Counted from the stretch's first letter, positions 23,119 through 34,622 are shown. The stretch is DNA of 64,000 nt from Bolinopsis microptera (GCF_026151205.1 NC_087072.1:9609669-9673668), one strand, 5' to 3'. Notes: generated from the sequence alone by a model not told the origin. Translations and numbers: made by a program.

Positions 23119-25635
23119 GACTCCTCCTCCTCCTCCTCCTCCTCCTCCTCCTCCTCCTCCTCCTCCTCCTCCTCCTCCTCAGTCCTCCTCAGTCCTCCTC
23201 AGTCCTCCTCAGTCCTCCTCAGTCGTTCTCCTCCTCCTCCTGAGTCCTCCTCCTGGGACCTGGGTCCTCCTCCTGGGTCCTCCTCCTGGGTCCTCCTCCG
23301 GACTTCCTGGGTCCTCCTCCTCCTGGGTCCTCCTCCTCTTCATCCTCCTCCTCTTCCTCCTCAATCATCAGTCCTCCTCAATCCTCCTCCTCATCCTTCT
23401 CGTCAGTCCTCCTCCTCCTCAGTCCTCCCCAAGTCCCCCTCCTCCTCAGTCCTCCCCCAGTCCCCCTCCTCCTATTCAGTCCTCCTCCTCCTCCTCCTCA
23501 GTTCTCCTCAGTCCTCCTCCTTCTCAGTCCTCCACCTGAGTCCTCTTCCTGAGTCCTCCTCCTGAATCCTCCTCATCTTCCTGAGTCCTCCTCCTCCTAG
23601 GTCCTCCTCCTTCTCCTCCTCCTCCTCCTCCCTCTCAGTCATCCTCCTCAGTCATCCTTCTCAGCCATCCTCCTCAGCCATCCTCCTCAGCCATCCTCCT
23701 CAGCCATCCTCCTCAGCCATCCTCCTCAGCCATCCTCCTCAGCCATCATCCTCAGCCATCATCCTCAGTACTCCTCAGTCCTCGTCCTCAGTCCTCATCC
23801 TCCTCCTCAGTCCTCCTCCTCATCCTTCTCCTTAGTCCTCCTCCTCCTCAGTCCTCCCCAGTCCCCCTCCTCCTCCTATTCACTCCTCCTCCTCCTCCTC
23901 AGTTTTCCTGAGTCCTCCTCCTGAGTCCTCCTCCTCCTCCTGAGTCCTCCTCCTGGGTCCTCCTCCTCCTAGGTCCTCCTCCTTCTCCTCCTCAGTCCTT
24001 CTCCTCCTCCTCCTCAGTCCTCCTCCTCCTCCCTGTCAGTCATCCTCCTCAGCCAATCTCCTCAGTCCTCCTCAGTCCTCCTCCTCCTCCTCAGTCCTCA
24101 TCCTCAGTCCTCCTCTTCAGTCCTCCTCCTCCTGGGTCCTCTTCATCCTCCTCCTCTTCCTCCTCAGTCCTCAGTCCTCCTCCTCATCCTTCTCGTCAGT
24201 CCTCCTCCTCCTCAGTCCTCCCCAGTCCCTTTCCTCCTCCTCCTATTCAGTCTTCCTCCTCCTCTTCCTATTCAGTCCTCCTCCTTCTCATTCCTCCTAA
24301 GTCCTCCTCCTGAGTCCTCCTCCTCTTCCTCCTGAGTCCTCCTCCTGGTTCATCCTCCTCCTAGTTCCTCCACCTTCTCCTTCTCCTCCTCAGTCCTTCT
24401 CATCCTGCTCCTCCTCCTCAGTCATCCTCTTCAGTACTCCTCAGTCCTCCTCCTTCTCAGTCTTCCTCAGTCCTCTTCCTGAGTTCTCCTCCTCCTCCTG
24501 AGTCCTCCTTCTGGGTCCTCCTCCTCCTAGGTCCTCCTCAATCTCCTCCTCAGTCCTACTCCTCCTCCTCAGTCCTCTTCCTCCTCCTCCTCCCTCTCAG
24601 TCATCCTCCTCAGCCATTCTCCTCAGCCATCCTCCTCAGTCCTCCTCAGTCCTCATCCTCCTCCTCAGTCCTCCTCCTCCTGGGTCTTCCTCCTCTTCAT
24701 CCTCCTCAGTCCTCAGTCCTCCTCCTCATCCTTCTCGTCAGTTTTCTTCATCCTCAGTCCTCCCCAGTCCCCCTCCTCCTCCTCCTCCTATTCAGTCCTC
24801 CTCCTCCTCAGTTCTCCTCAGTCCTCTTCCTTTTCAGTCCTCCTGAGTCCTTCTCCTCCTCTTCCTCCTGAGTCCTCCTCCTGGGTCCTCATCCTCCTAG
24901 GTCCTCCTCCTTCTCCTTCTCCTCAGTCCTTCTTCTCCTCCTCCTCCCTCTCAGTCATCCTCCTCAGTCATCCTATTCAGCCATCCTCCTCAGTACTCCT
25001 CAGTCCTCCTCCTTCTCTGTCCTCCTCAGTCCTCTTCCTCAGTCCTCCTCCTCAGTCCTCCTCCTCATCCTTCTCGTCAGTCTTCTTCATCCTCAGTCCT
25101 CCCCCAGTCCCCCTCCTCCTCCTCCTATTCAGTCCTCCTCCTCCTCAGTTCTCCTCAGTCCTCTTCCTTTTCAGTCCTCCTGAGTCCTCCTCCTCCTCTT
25201 CCTCCTGAGTCCTCCTCCTGGGTCCTCATCCTCCTAGGTCTTCCTCCTTCTCCTTCTCCTCAGTCCTTCTTCTCCTCCTCCCTATCAGTCATCCTCCTCA
25301 GTCATCCTCCTCAGCCATCCTCCTCAGTACTCCTCAGTTTTCCTCCTTCTCTGTCCTCCTCAGTCCTCTTCCTGAGTCCTCCTCCTCCTCCTCCTCCTGA
25401 GTCCTCCTCCTGGGTCCTCCTCCTCTTGGGTCCTCCTCCTCCTATGTCCTCCTCCTCAGTCATCCTCCTCAGCCATCCTCCTCAGCCATCCTCCTCAGCC
25501 ATCCTCCTCAGCCATCCTCCTCAGTACTCCTCAGTCCTCCTCCTTCTTAGTCCTCCTCAGTCCTCTTCTTGAGTCCTCCTCCTGAGTCCTCATCCTCCTC
25601 CTTCTCCTCCTGAGTCCTCCTCCTGGGTCATCCTC
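23119..25635 (+). repeat. 2.5-kb polypyrimidine (TCC/AGTCC) tandem array
   Basis: The plus strand is almost pure C/T with periodic AG, built from TCC triplets and higher-order words such as AGTCCTCCTCC, AGCCATCCTCCTC and GGGTCCTCCTCC. Longer blocks recur (for example the CAGTCATCC...TACTCCTCAGTCC run at 23640, 24600, 24950 and 25290). Such homopurine/homopyrimidine tracts can adopt triplex structures, and the minus strand is a candidate for G-rich structures. It also collapses or expands easily in assemblies. Confidence 0.95.
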
Positions 25636-26987
25636 CAAAAGCTTTGTCTCCAATGTCTCTTATGTCCCCAATGTCTCCAATGTCTCCAATGTCTCCAAAA
25701 GCTGTGTCTCCAATGTCTCCAATGTCTCCAGGACATGTCTCTGCACCCTATCTTTTCAAAAAAGACAAAAGACATTGGAGACATTGGAGACATGTCACCC
25801 CCCCCTATAAGATCATAATATATCTTCAACTTTAAATATTTATAATGCAACAATTCATTAATCTGTAAACACGCGTACTCCAGCCCCTAAACGCATCAAT
25901 TGTTATGCGGCGCGGCTCAAGCCGCGCACGCACGTATTATTTTATACTGTTTGCTTTCTAATAAATATCGTGCCAATGTGTACGTCTAAATTGTAAACGT
26001 TCATGTTTTGTGTAAAGTGAATCCAATTGGGACTAGTGACAAGGATAAGGACCCAAGTGCCTGTACGGCTTTTTCGGACCCCTGTGGACCACTACTCTTG
26101 AAATCACTCTACAACATTGAACATCTATATCTACTACGTCATTTGGCAATTATTTGTTATTGTCATTAATCTAACTGTCTAATTAATTGCCGAGGGGGAA
26201 GAGTAAACGCTTCACATTAAAATTCAATATACAAAATTCAAAACCATCAATACGGTATTAAATATTATGGACAAATCTATAGATCTATTTCGTAGTCATA
26301 TATTCACATGATTTGCTTTATATTATCTTAATACTGTAATGAAGTACAGTAGAATTCAAATTCCATATCATCATTAAACCTCAATAGTCAATATAATAGC
26401 CCAAGCAAAATTAAATAACTTCTTATATACCTTACTGTCATACTACAAATTAATTAAACATTTGAAATCTGTTAACCAGAGAATAAATTTCTAAACCTAA
26501 TGCAAGTGAAATAATTTAGATGCAATAATGAATGCCTAATGTGAGTTTCATCTGTCAATGTCCTTGTAAAACAGTCTGTACAAGAGATATGAGTAACTAA
26601 TATAGAAGAAAAAACAGGAAGTTGTCGTCTGTTGAAAAATAAATAAAATATCTAGAATATAGATTAGAATATAAAATAACATTAAGTCAATGTGTCGTCA
26701 ATAAACTGTACAATTATCAAATGTTAAAACTGGGTGATACAGTCACCAAAAATTAATACTAAGTATAATAAGTTAATAAATTAAATGTGGTCTATAAAAC
26801 TACCACTAGGTATAATAGGTCAATAAATTAAAAGTGGTTTATAAAACTACCACTGTGAGAACCCCTTCCCAGTTAAAACATGTCAGGCATGTGAAAAATC
26901 AATCAGAATGGTAAGGTGGTAAAAAAGGGAATATCCTTTCGATACATCAATTATATATGCCTCAGACTTAAAAGAATTAGAAGATAC

Positions 26988-28898
26988 TTAGTTATCGTCG
27001 ACTATGATTGCAGTGTAAAATTTGTCACATGAATTGTCAACGGTATAATTAGGGTCTGTTGTTATAGATGAGAGTAGCTGTTTCTTATACGAATCACTAA
27101 AGCTTTTAACATCGGGCAGATTTCGTAGATCTGTTGGAACATTATTCCAACATTTTGCCCCCAAGTATTGAAAGTTTTTATGTGATGTTGATCTATTAAC
27201 ATATAGGTTGCAGCTTTCGCCGCTCCTACTACCTCCTGATATGTAACTAAATTTGTTCATAAAGTTTGTAGGACAATTGTCATGGATGATTCTAAACATA
27301 TAATTTGACAGATGGAGTTGTCGTCTAAGATGGAGTGGTAACCATTTCATGTCTCTATAAACATTAAGGCTGCTCTCTGTTTGTGGAACGTTGAGAGCTA
27401 TTTTGGCTACCTTTTTGTACAGAGTGTCAAGTTCAGCAAGTTTTGTCTTGCCAGCTCTACAATAGATCGTGTCTAAATAATCGAATTGTGGCAACATGAG
27501 TGCATTGGCAAACATTTTCCTATATTTAATGGGTAGCAGTGCTTTACTTCTATACATGGCACCAATTCTTTTCATGACCTTCCTAATAATATAATCTACA
27601 TGGCTTTTGAAGTTTAATTTACTATCTAGAATGAGGCCAAGATATTTTGTCTCTTTGCACTCCTTGATTGTGAAAGTTACCTCATTACATTCAATGGTTA
27701 ATTCATCATGCTGATCAACAGAATCAAACAATTGCAATAGGAATTCAGTCTTCTTTTCATTGAGTGATAATTTATTAACATTTAACAGCCATTTAAAGAT
27801 TGTCATAAGTTCTATTTTCATGTTTATAAATGTGCTTCTGCAGGTTTGATCAAAGAATAGTGCACCATCATCTGCAAATAGAAAGGGCTTAGATAGGTTG
27901 CAGGCATAAATGATGTCATTTATGAAGATACTAAATAATATAGGCCCAATGATGCTTCCTTGTGGTACACCACTCAGAACTTCTAAAAATGAGCTTAGTT
28001 TGCCATTGATCCTAGTGCATTGATATCTACAAGATAAGAAGTTCTTAAACCAGGTTAAAGCAATGCCACCAATTCCATAATATGCCAATTTTTGAAGCAA
28101 TATTTCATGATTCACTGTGTCAAAGGCCTTCTTAAGATCAAGAAAGATGATTCCTGGTTTATAAGACTTAGATTTACTCATATATATTTCGTCCATCAGA
28201 TCGTACATCAAATAAGTTGTGGAGTGATTTTTCCGAAAGCCATATTGATGCCGGATGAAAAGTTTGTTCTCTTCCATGTAATCAGTGAGTTGCTTGCCGA
28301 CAAAGTATTCTATAAGTTTTCCTACAAGTGGAAGGATGGATATTGGCCTGTAATTATTAGGATCATCTTTCATTCCTGCCTTATGGATGGGAGTTACTCT
28401 AGCTTTTTTACAAAGGGTTGGTACAACACCTGTATTAAGGCTCAAATTGACAATATGGGTAAGTGGCTCAACTATGTATGGTACAGCTTGCTTAAGTAAA
28501 AATAGAGGCACATCGTCATATGAGGCCTTGTCATTCTTGGGCGTTTCGACATACATTAGGATATCAGTTTCATTTATTTCTTGGAATCTATCAAATGAGA
28601 TGTTAGAAGTTCTAGGAGGTAAAAAATCAGTAAAACTAACTCTTTCAATATTGGGGGCCTGATTTTGTAATCTTGATCCAACATTTGCAAAATGAAAGTT
28701 AAATAGCTCAGGATCATTCTCATTGATAGTTTGACAATTATTTGTACCAGGGGTCATATTTGATGCCAGTTTGATAGTTTTCCATATCCCTTTAAGATCA
28801 TTCTTGGCACTTTTAACTTGTAGATCATCGATTACATTAGCCTTTTTGCAGGTTTTAGCTAATTTATTTCTAATATTTCTCTGAATCTTGTAGCAATC
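26988..28898 (-). mobile_element. 5'-truncated LINE with intact reverse-transcriptase frame
   Basis: The minus-strand frame encodes 589 residues from the first Met at 28757, and the frame stays open upstream to the insertion edge (about 28898) through KNDLKGIWKTIKLAS. It is therefore the 3' part of a longer ORF2. RT motifs are clear: finger region VTPIHKAG and NYRPISILP (about residues 121-143), motif A FLDLKKAFDT (205-214), motif B GVPQGSIIGP (263-272) and catalytic FADD (294-297). A C-terminal region with LPLHLRRQLHLSNYMFR follows. No endonuclease domain is present because of the 5' truncation. It looks like a Jockey/CR1-clade element, judged by RT pattern only. The frame has no break, so the insertion is recent. 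It is absent from the right arm. Confidence 0.9.
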
Positions 28899-28905
28899 CC
28901 AGCAA

Positions 28906-29148
28906 TTAACTTTGACCAGACTCCAGCAGTCCTACATCAAAGATCATCACTGTATTCTGATTTCCATAGGTAGAGCTGTGAGCTCAATATTATAATTTCA
29001 AGATTTGAATCCAATTTTGCAAGAGGTTATGGTACCATTGCTTGCGCCAATGTACCTTGTTGTGAGTGCACTATTTTTAGATTTAATGATAATGTGATTG
29101 TGCTAAAAAATTCAAGTTGATTTTTAATTCATTTTCCTCTACAGCAAA
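28906..29148 (+). other. K2P 5' region with 3' splice acceptor
   Basis: A pyrimidine-rich tract ending in CCTCTACAG at about 29143 sits just before the K2P ATG. This suggests an upstream non-coding exon and an intron; the LINE composite at 22.26-28.9 kb would lie in that intron or in the promoter region. The right arm keeps the same acceptor context near 50755. Confidence 0.5.
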
Positions 29149-30135
29149 ATGCTCACCCCAGAAGATGACTTGGAGCTCCTGAACAGTGAAGGTCAAGCAG
29201 CAGATGAGAGCAAGTTTGCTTCTTTCTTTTTAGGACCTACTTACAGAGCGATCAAGGATGTCGTTTGGGCCACTGGCTTGGTTGTTATCTGCCTGTGTAT
29301 AGCTGCACTGATTTTTACATACACGGAAAGAAATTGGGAAATTTTAGACAGCTCCATAGGTGAAGGAGAGTGGGACAGGGGATATATAGATACCTTAAAG
29401 TTCAAGGATCTGAGAATGAGATATGAGGACATTGATGAAGCTTTACTTGGTAACAAAACAGACGTTGCTAGATATGAGGTTATTGTAAAGCAGCAGTGCC
29501 TCACAAAGAGGAATGTGTTTGATTTCATGTGGCATTTTGGAGGTTCAGTTGATTATGTTATATCTGTTCTCACTACTACTGGCTGGGGAGTCATGATTCC
29601 TGTTTCCGCAGGTGGTAAATTCTTCACGATAGTCTATTTCCTAGCAGGAATTCCCATCATTTTGCTCTTTCTCTACTCCTTGGTGGACATAATTGATACA
29701 GTGTTCACCAAACTTAGGCACAATCTTGCAGACAGGATCAAAACATATGAGGATAACCCTGACGGCTGGGCATTATATTCAGTAAGTGGGATACTGTTTG
29801 CTCTACTCACTCTGGTGGTGCTTCTTTGTGCTGGCATCTCTGCAAGACGTGAACACAAGTGGAGTATTGAGGGGGCTGACTTTGTTCCTGGATGGGCTGA
29901 TGATGGAAAAGGGAATTGGGTGTACTGGGATGCTTTTTATTTCCAAATCGTATCTATGCTTACAGTTGGTTATGGAGACTTCCATCACCGGGCTTATGAC
30001 ACTTCGTTTGGAGCATGCCAGTTCTTCTTTGTCTTCATACCTATCTGTTTGTTTTTGGCACTTTCCAAAACAATTGTAAACCAGTTCAAAGAAAAGAGGG
30101 CTCCTAAACCTGTCAGCACAGCAGGCCATCAATAA
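29149..30135 (+). CDS. Two-pore-domain potassium (K2P) channel with atypical first filter
   Basis: Single uninterrupted coding exon, 328 residues. K2P channels are dimers in the plasma membrane that carry background K+ current. Layout seen: TM1 about 38-58; a long extracellular cap loop with an N-glycosylation sequon (N102-K-T) and a cysteine (C117); P1 with filter TTGWG (143-147); TM2 about 158-182; TM3 about 208-231; P2 with filter TVGYGD (272-277); TM4 about 288-311; and a short basic tail. The P2 filter is canonical. P1 has Trp where K+ channels nearly always have Tyr or Phe, which could alter ion selection or inactivation; that consequence is inferred. The start is supported by a splice acceptor 5 bp upstream. 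Length is typical of invertebrate K2P proteins. The right-arm copy is broken. Confidence 0.93.
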   Translation: MLTPEDDLELLNSEGQAADESKFASFFLGPTYRAIKDVVWATGLVVICLCIAALIFTYTERNWEILDSSIGEGEWDRGYIDTLKFKDLRMRYEDIDEALLGNKTDVARYEVIVKQQCLTKRNVFDFMWHFGGSVDYVISVLTTTGWGVMIPVSAGGKFFTIVYFLAGIPIILLFLYSLVDIIDTVFTKLRHNLADRIKTYEDNPDGWALYSVSGILFALLTLVVLLCAGISARREHKWSIEGADFVPGWADDGKGNWVYWDAFYFQIVSMLTVGYGDFHHRAYDTSFGACQFFFVFIPICLFLALSKTIVNQFKEKRAPKPVSTAGHQ

Positions 30136-30886
30136 AGGACATAGTGAAATTATGTGAGTATTGTGAAGTGTACCCACAGTTTTTCGAACGTTGTGATAAT
30201 TTCACCAATTTTCCTCCCTGCTTGTATCTGCCTTAGATTGTCATTTTCATAACTGCATCTGGTCCTAATTGTGCTGTGAATTTTAGTTTTCTCAGTTGAT
30301 CAGTACTCAGTTTTGGAGCTAAACTGCTGATCAAATTTCATTGTGTTTTTTAAACCAACCGAAGCCGAACCCTTATTCCATATAATTTTAGATTTCAATA
30401 TTATTGTATTCATAGACAGATAGTTTAACTTAATTTTTACTGATCATATGATATGATACTAATAGATTCCAGTTATAGATCAGCTCATTTTGGGCCTCTA
30501 ATGCTCTTTTACAGCTGGCGATAGGTTGGTTAATGGTTTTAGAATTATAAAAAATTATTTCATAAGTAGTAAGTTGATTATAAGATGAATTGTTAATTTC
30601 TATAATTGAAGGTTACATGCTATATCCAGTTGACAAGTGACTTCAAAGTACAAACTATAGATCATAGAATAAAAAATACAGAATTTAGAATTTTAAAATA
30701 AGAAGTGTAATTTATGTAAATATTTAATTTTCTGACTCACTCTCATTCTCGATGACGTAGAATAATTGTTCAGAGCATGATTTTAGTAGTATGAAAATTT
30801 TTAGAATTTTTAATAATGCATGAGAATTATTTGATCGAGCATTTCCCAGCATTAAGATTAAAGATGCATTAGAAAATTAGAAAACT
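30136..30886. other. K2P 3' flank
   Basis: AT-rich, shared by both arms (mirrors about 49020-49764). It probably includes 3' UTR. No other gene was seen. Confidence 0.45.
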
Positions 30887-30890
30887 ATAT

Positions 30891-33084
30891 GGACACGTTC
30901 ATTTGAGTTTGAGGATATTGGTAAACAAAAATAATAGCGTTTTTGACGATAGTGGCTTAATTTTGACATCTATTAACCTAGCACGTTCAGAAGTTCTGAA
31001 CATTAGCCACGCAACCCATACTCCCATATGCACCGCTCAGAAAGAAAATCTATTGTTGTTAGGCACTATAATGTTTCAAATGTCACATTTTGTGTGACTT
31101 AGTTAACTGCAGTTGTCTAATTATCATTCCTTGGTCTGAAATATAGTAAATTAGGTCAATCTAACAATTATGATACAACATTGGTTAAAGGGCACGGATC
31201 GAACGGTTACAAGGCAATATTTGGGTAACTTTGTCACACTCATGATACCATACCTCTATTCTACTGTGAGGTGTCCTAAAAACCCTTTCAACTCATTATT
31301 TTATGGTTGCTCTACCAAGCATAGCCCTAAAATATGTTGTTTTGAATAGTTAGCTAATACAGGCACTTGGTTATTGGGAAATGAGGTTAATTCTGTCACA
31401 ATATATGAAATTTAAAATTTTGGGCGAATAATTTATATCTGATTTTGGTTTGAAAGGCGGGAAAATTTTATATGATGACAATGTAGTTGATGCAAGTTAA
31501 GATCAGTTGATGTTTACATTGTCACAAAATATTATACGAAATCGTAAATAGATTAAAAACAATGATTATAGAATGAAATAGTCTCTTATAATAACTCTTA
31601 TAATAACTGATGTGACAAAGTAAACATGTCTTGCCCCTATTTTGAAGATCTATATTCTATACCTCTATTAGAATATTGTCCAGAACATCAGAGCTTAAGT
31701 TTAACAATTTTAGGTTAAATTTGTCAAAGTCACTAAAAATGTGACAAAATTAACTCTTCATGCCCCAACAATTTCAAGATAGTGTGTAAAAATTAGCATA
31801 GGCTGCTTTATTACCTATATAAATCAATCCAAACTACAAAAAATATATGTTAATGTGATGACGATTACCTAACTCTTATAATAACTGATGTGACAAAGTA
31901 AACATGTCTTGCCCCTATTTATATTTTGAAGATCTATAACTCTATTAGAATTCAACAATCTTTCAGAAACGATTGGAAGAATATTGTCCAAAACATAAGA
32001 ACTCAATTTTTAAAATTTAGATTAATTTGTCAAAGACATCGAAAATGTGACAAAATTAACTTTCCCTGCCCCAACGGCCAACAGTATCAAGATAGTGTGT
32101 TAAAATTGGCATAGGATTTATTACAGGTATATTAAAGTATTAATCGATCCAAACTACGAAAAATATCTTTAAATCTGATGACGATTACCTAACTCTTATA
32201 ATAACTGATGTGACAAAGTAAACATGTCTTGCCCCTATTTTGAAGAACTATACTTCTATTAGAATACTATGTAACTTTATCATCAAAAAAATTTCGATAA
32301 ACTAGTTATTTGCCAGCAAGGAGCTAACAGAGTTATAATAATTTTTTGTGACGAAATTACCCTATTTTTGACCATGTAGCGGTAGTTTAATTGTGACACT
32401 GTTAACATATTACCACCTGATAATGATTTATGTGACTGGTGCATGGTACTAGCAGTGTTGTTTGATCCATAGTACGTATAATATAAGGGGTTTAAGCTGG
32501 TATATCATTATTTGTTCAATTTCACACATGTTCAGATATTATCAAGATTGTGTGACAAAGTAAGCTTGGTTGTGCCTTCTGTGTTTTAATTCCTTACGAC
32601 TATATGATATAATAACAATTCCCAGCACTTCCAGGCCATCAAATAAACTTACACTACTCAGCATTGCTTATCAGGGTGCCCTAAACATTCATCACATATT
32701 TTCTTTAATGTGTGACAGAGTAAACCTGAATGCACCATCTAACGAAAAAAAGTCGTCAAATATGTAGGTAATGGTCATATGTACCCATCCAATCAACTGG
32801 ACACTCAAAAATTTGGTCAAAAACGGCAGCAAGGGGTCCATATTTACTCCGTCACATGTTTATAGTGTGACAATGTAACCATCTCCGTGCCGGCCGTATT
32901 TAAGCGATATCTTATCACCTGATTAAGATATCCTTATGTGACAAAGTTAGCCTAGAGGATGAGACGATTATCCTAACCATCAAGGGTTTAAGTAATTTCA
33001 TAGTGTGACAAAGTCAACTACACTGTGCCTTTTAATAGGGTCACTTATATTTACCAATATCCTCAAACTCAAATGAACGTGTCC
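30891..33084. mobile_element. Non-autonomous TIR element with iterated TGTGACAAAGT motif
   Basis: The ends are inverted repeats of about 35 bp starting GGACACGTTCATTTGAG, identical as far as I can align by eye. ATAT flanks both ends (30887-30890 and 33085-33088). The right arm reads AAACTATATCGTC at this place with one ATAT and no element, a matching empty site. The interior holds three tandem units of about 300 bp (about 31583-32260) and at least ten scattered copies of a TGTGACAAAGTnAnC-like motif in both orientations (for example 31233, 31613, 31892, 32213, 32551, 32711, 32937 and 33003). No transposase is present. Confidence 0.82.
31583..32260. repeat. Tandem units of about 300 bp inside the TIR element
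   Basis: The block AACTCTTATAATAACTGATG + TGACAAAGTAAACATG recurs near 31597, 31872 and 32190. Between the copies lie diverged fillers sharing TCTATTAGAATATTGTCCA and AGTGTGTTAAAATTGGCATA-like words. Confidence 0.85.
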
Positions 33085-33617
33085 ATATCGTTCTTATTAT
33101 GTTATATATGAATTTTAAATTGTATGAAAATTTTACTTTTAATTTGCGATCTGATTTTATTATGTGATTACTTAGTTTGCTTTGATATCATTGTAAATAG
33201 CTGTGATATAAAGTTGATAGTTAGTATGATGATTATTATAAGAATATGACAGTAGATGATAATTTTTCTTATATCAAATACTTGTTATTGCTGTTATACT
33301 TTACGTAATATTATCTACAAATTTATTATTTTCTGACCCAATTATGTTTTATTCTAAAACTCTCCTTCCTTGGTCAGATGCCTAAAATTTTCAGTGAAAA
33401 TAATGTTCAACTAGGCTAGGGAACATATATAATGAAAAGTTCCCCAAATTTGAGATGAAATTCAGAGTTATGACATCTTGACATCTGGTTCTCTTTGACG
33501 TGCCATGATTTAAAGTGTTAAATGCTATTTCATGTATAACCTTGATCGATTGAAATATTCAGATGACTTCACCAAGTACCATAATATATAACTATGATAT
33601 AATATATATTATACTAG

Positions 33618-33830
33618 AAACCCGCCGCTAGTCGAAAGCTTTGTTCGAGGAAATTTTAAACATCAGTTATGTTTTAATTTCTCTTCATCATATAGCCCCA
33701 AAACGATACTTTTTACCGCATCAAAAAATTTCAATCACAACCAAAGTTATAAATATATATAGGTATATAGCGTCATGAGGGTTAATGTGAGCTAGTTGTG
33801 AAATTCTGACGTAGCATACAGCATAACACC
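33618..33830 (+). repeat. AAACCCGCTAGTCGAAAGC-family repeat, copy 1
   Basis: Starts AGAAACCCGC and runs through GCTTTGTTCGAGGAAATTTT, AACGATACTTTTTACCGCAT and GACGTAGCATACAGCATAAC. It lacks about 60 bp present in copy 2. It looks like a SINE or short non-autonomous element. Confidence 0.7.
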
Positions 33831-34303
33831 GCACGTTGAAATCCGCTGTAGTCGAAAATTTTATTAAAGGACACTATAAGGGAGCGAATTTATCGTTCGA
33901 ATTTATCGGTCATCGCTAGTCAATGGTCAAACAATCCAACAAATATGCTTTAGTTGCCGAACCCTGCTTCACTGAAAATATATGAATTACACATTTGAAT
34001 GAGTCACGGTGTCTGAACTTTTTCATATCTTTAACTCTCACAGCAAATCGATTGTGCAGAGATCTCCGTTTAGCAGGTCTAGATCCAAGAAAGGGCATTG
34101 AAAAACAACAACAGATGAGTAAAATATGTTAATCGTTGGAAGATATTTCAATCGAGAATGACAGTCAATTGAATTATTGCCAGGCATTTAAAATGGCACG
34201 TGATGTTTAACTGCGCAAAGTTATTTGCGTAATTAGGAAACAACAATATTTTTGTTGATTGTGTGTGCGCGGCGTAATGTCAGCATTGTGTGTAGCTCTA
34301 GCG

Positions 34304-34575
34304 AAGAAACCCGCTAGTCGAAAGCTTTGTTCGAGGAAATTTTAAAAATCAGTTATGTTTTAATTTCTCTTCATCATATAGCTCTGTTATACTGTAGACA
34401 TAATGGAATTTATCTAACAATGGCGACAGCGTTGTTAGTATTCGGATTCCCAAAACGATACTTTTTACCGCATCAAAAAATACCAATCACAAACAAAGTT
34501 ATAAGAAGTCATAGCGTGAGCATAAATGTGAGCTAGTTTTGAAATTATGACGTAGCATACAGCATAACAACGCGC
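34304..34575 (+). repeat. AAACCCGCTAGTCGAAAGC-family repeat, copy 2
   Basis: The longer copy, with the same block order as copy 1 plus an internal segment containing ACAATGGCGACAGCG. It sits directly upstream of the hAT insertion. A third, short copy (about 44072-44168) marks the inner edge of the right arm. Confidence 0.7.
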
Positions 34576-34622
34576 GTTGTTAATCTGTGGTTGCTCGCGC
34601 ACGTGCATTTTAACGTTGCTAC

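Larger units (their letters stand above)
22830..25805. mobile_element. TIR element carrying GGAGACATT minisatellite and a polypyrimidine core
   Basis: Both ends have a G run followed by TGACATGTCTCCAATGTCTC, in inverted orientation. Each end then has a TCTTTT...AAAAGACAAAAGACATT segment. The sequence TATAAG flanks both ends directly (22824-22829 and 25806-25811), a good 6-bp target duplication. Inside each end are 9-bp GGAGACATT repeats (about 22896-23118) or their complement (about 25634-25735), and the core is a 2.5-kb TCC-rich tandem array. There is no transposase frame. The long open frames across it only reflect the 3n repeat units. The superfamily is not known to me. Confidence 0.75.
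22262..28905. mobile_element. Composite arm-specific insertion (LINE plus TIR element)
   Basis: The right arm reads straight through TCTTGCAATTAACTTGGACC (about 50990), whereas the left arm splits at GCAATT (22256-22261) and resumes at GCAATT (28900-28905). About 6.6 kb of extra DNA lies between the two copies. It contains a 5'-truncated LINE on the minus strand and, within what would be its 3' part, a separate TIR element full of repeats. The short repeated GCAATT is a candidate target duplication. The AT-rich 22262-22823 and 25812-26987 segments show no genes and could be LINE 3' UTR. Confidence 0.75.

Noticed and set aside
22841-23565. Long open frames of 232 and 163 codons (Gly-Asp-Ile repeats, Ser/Pro runs)
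   Set aside because: They only mirror 9-bp and 3-bp repeat units, with no start context, splice signals or non-repeat coding sequence.
28092-28662. Open frames on the plus strand (135 and 91 codons)
   Set aside because: They are antisense shadows of the LINE reverse-transcriptase frame, which has clear RT motifs.
26988-28898. Retroviral or LTR-element origin of the RT
   Set aside because: The RT pattern (FADD box, C-terminal LPLHLRRQ region), absence of protease, RNase H and integrase blocks, and absence of LTRs fit a non-LTR LINE.
31583-32260. Centromeric or dispersed satellite array
   Set aside because: Only about three units occur, and they are wholly contained between the inverted ends of one mobile element.
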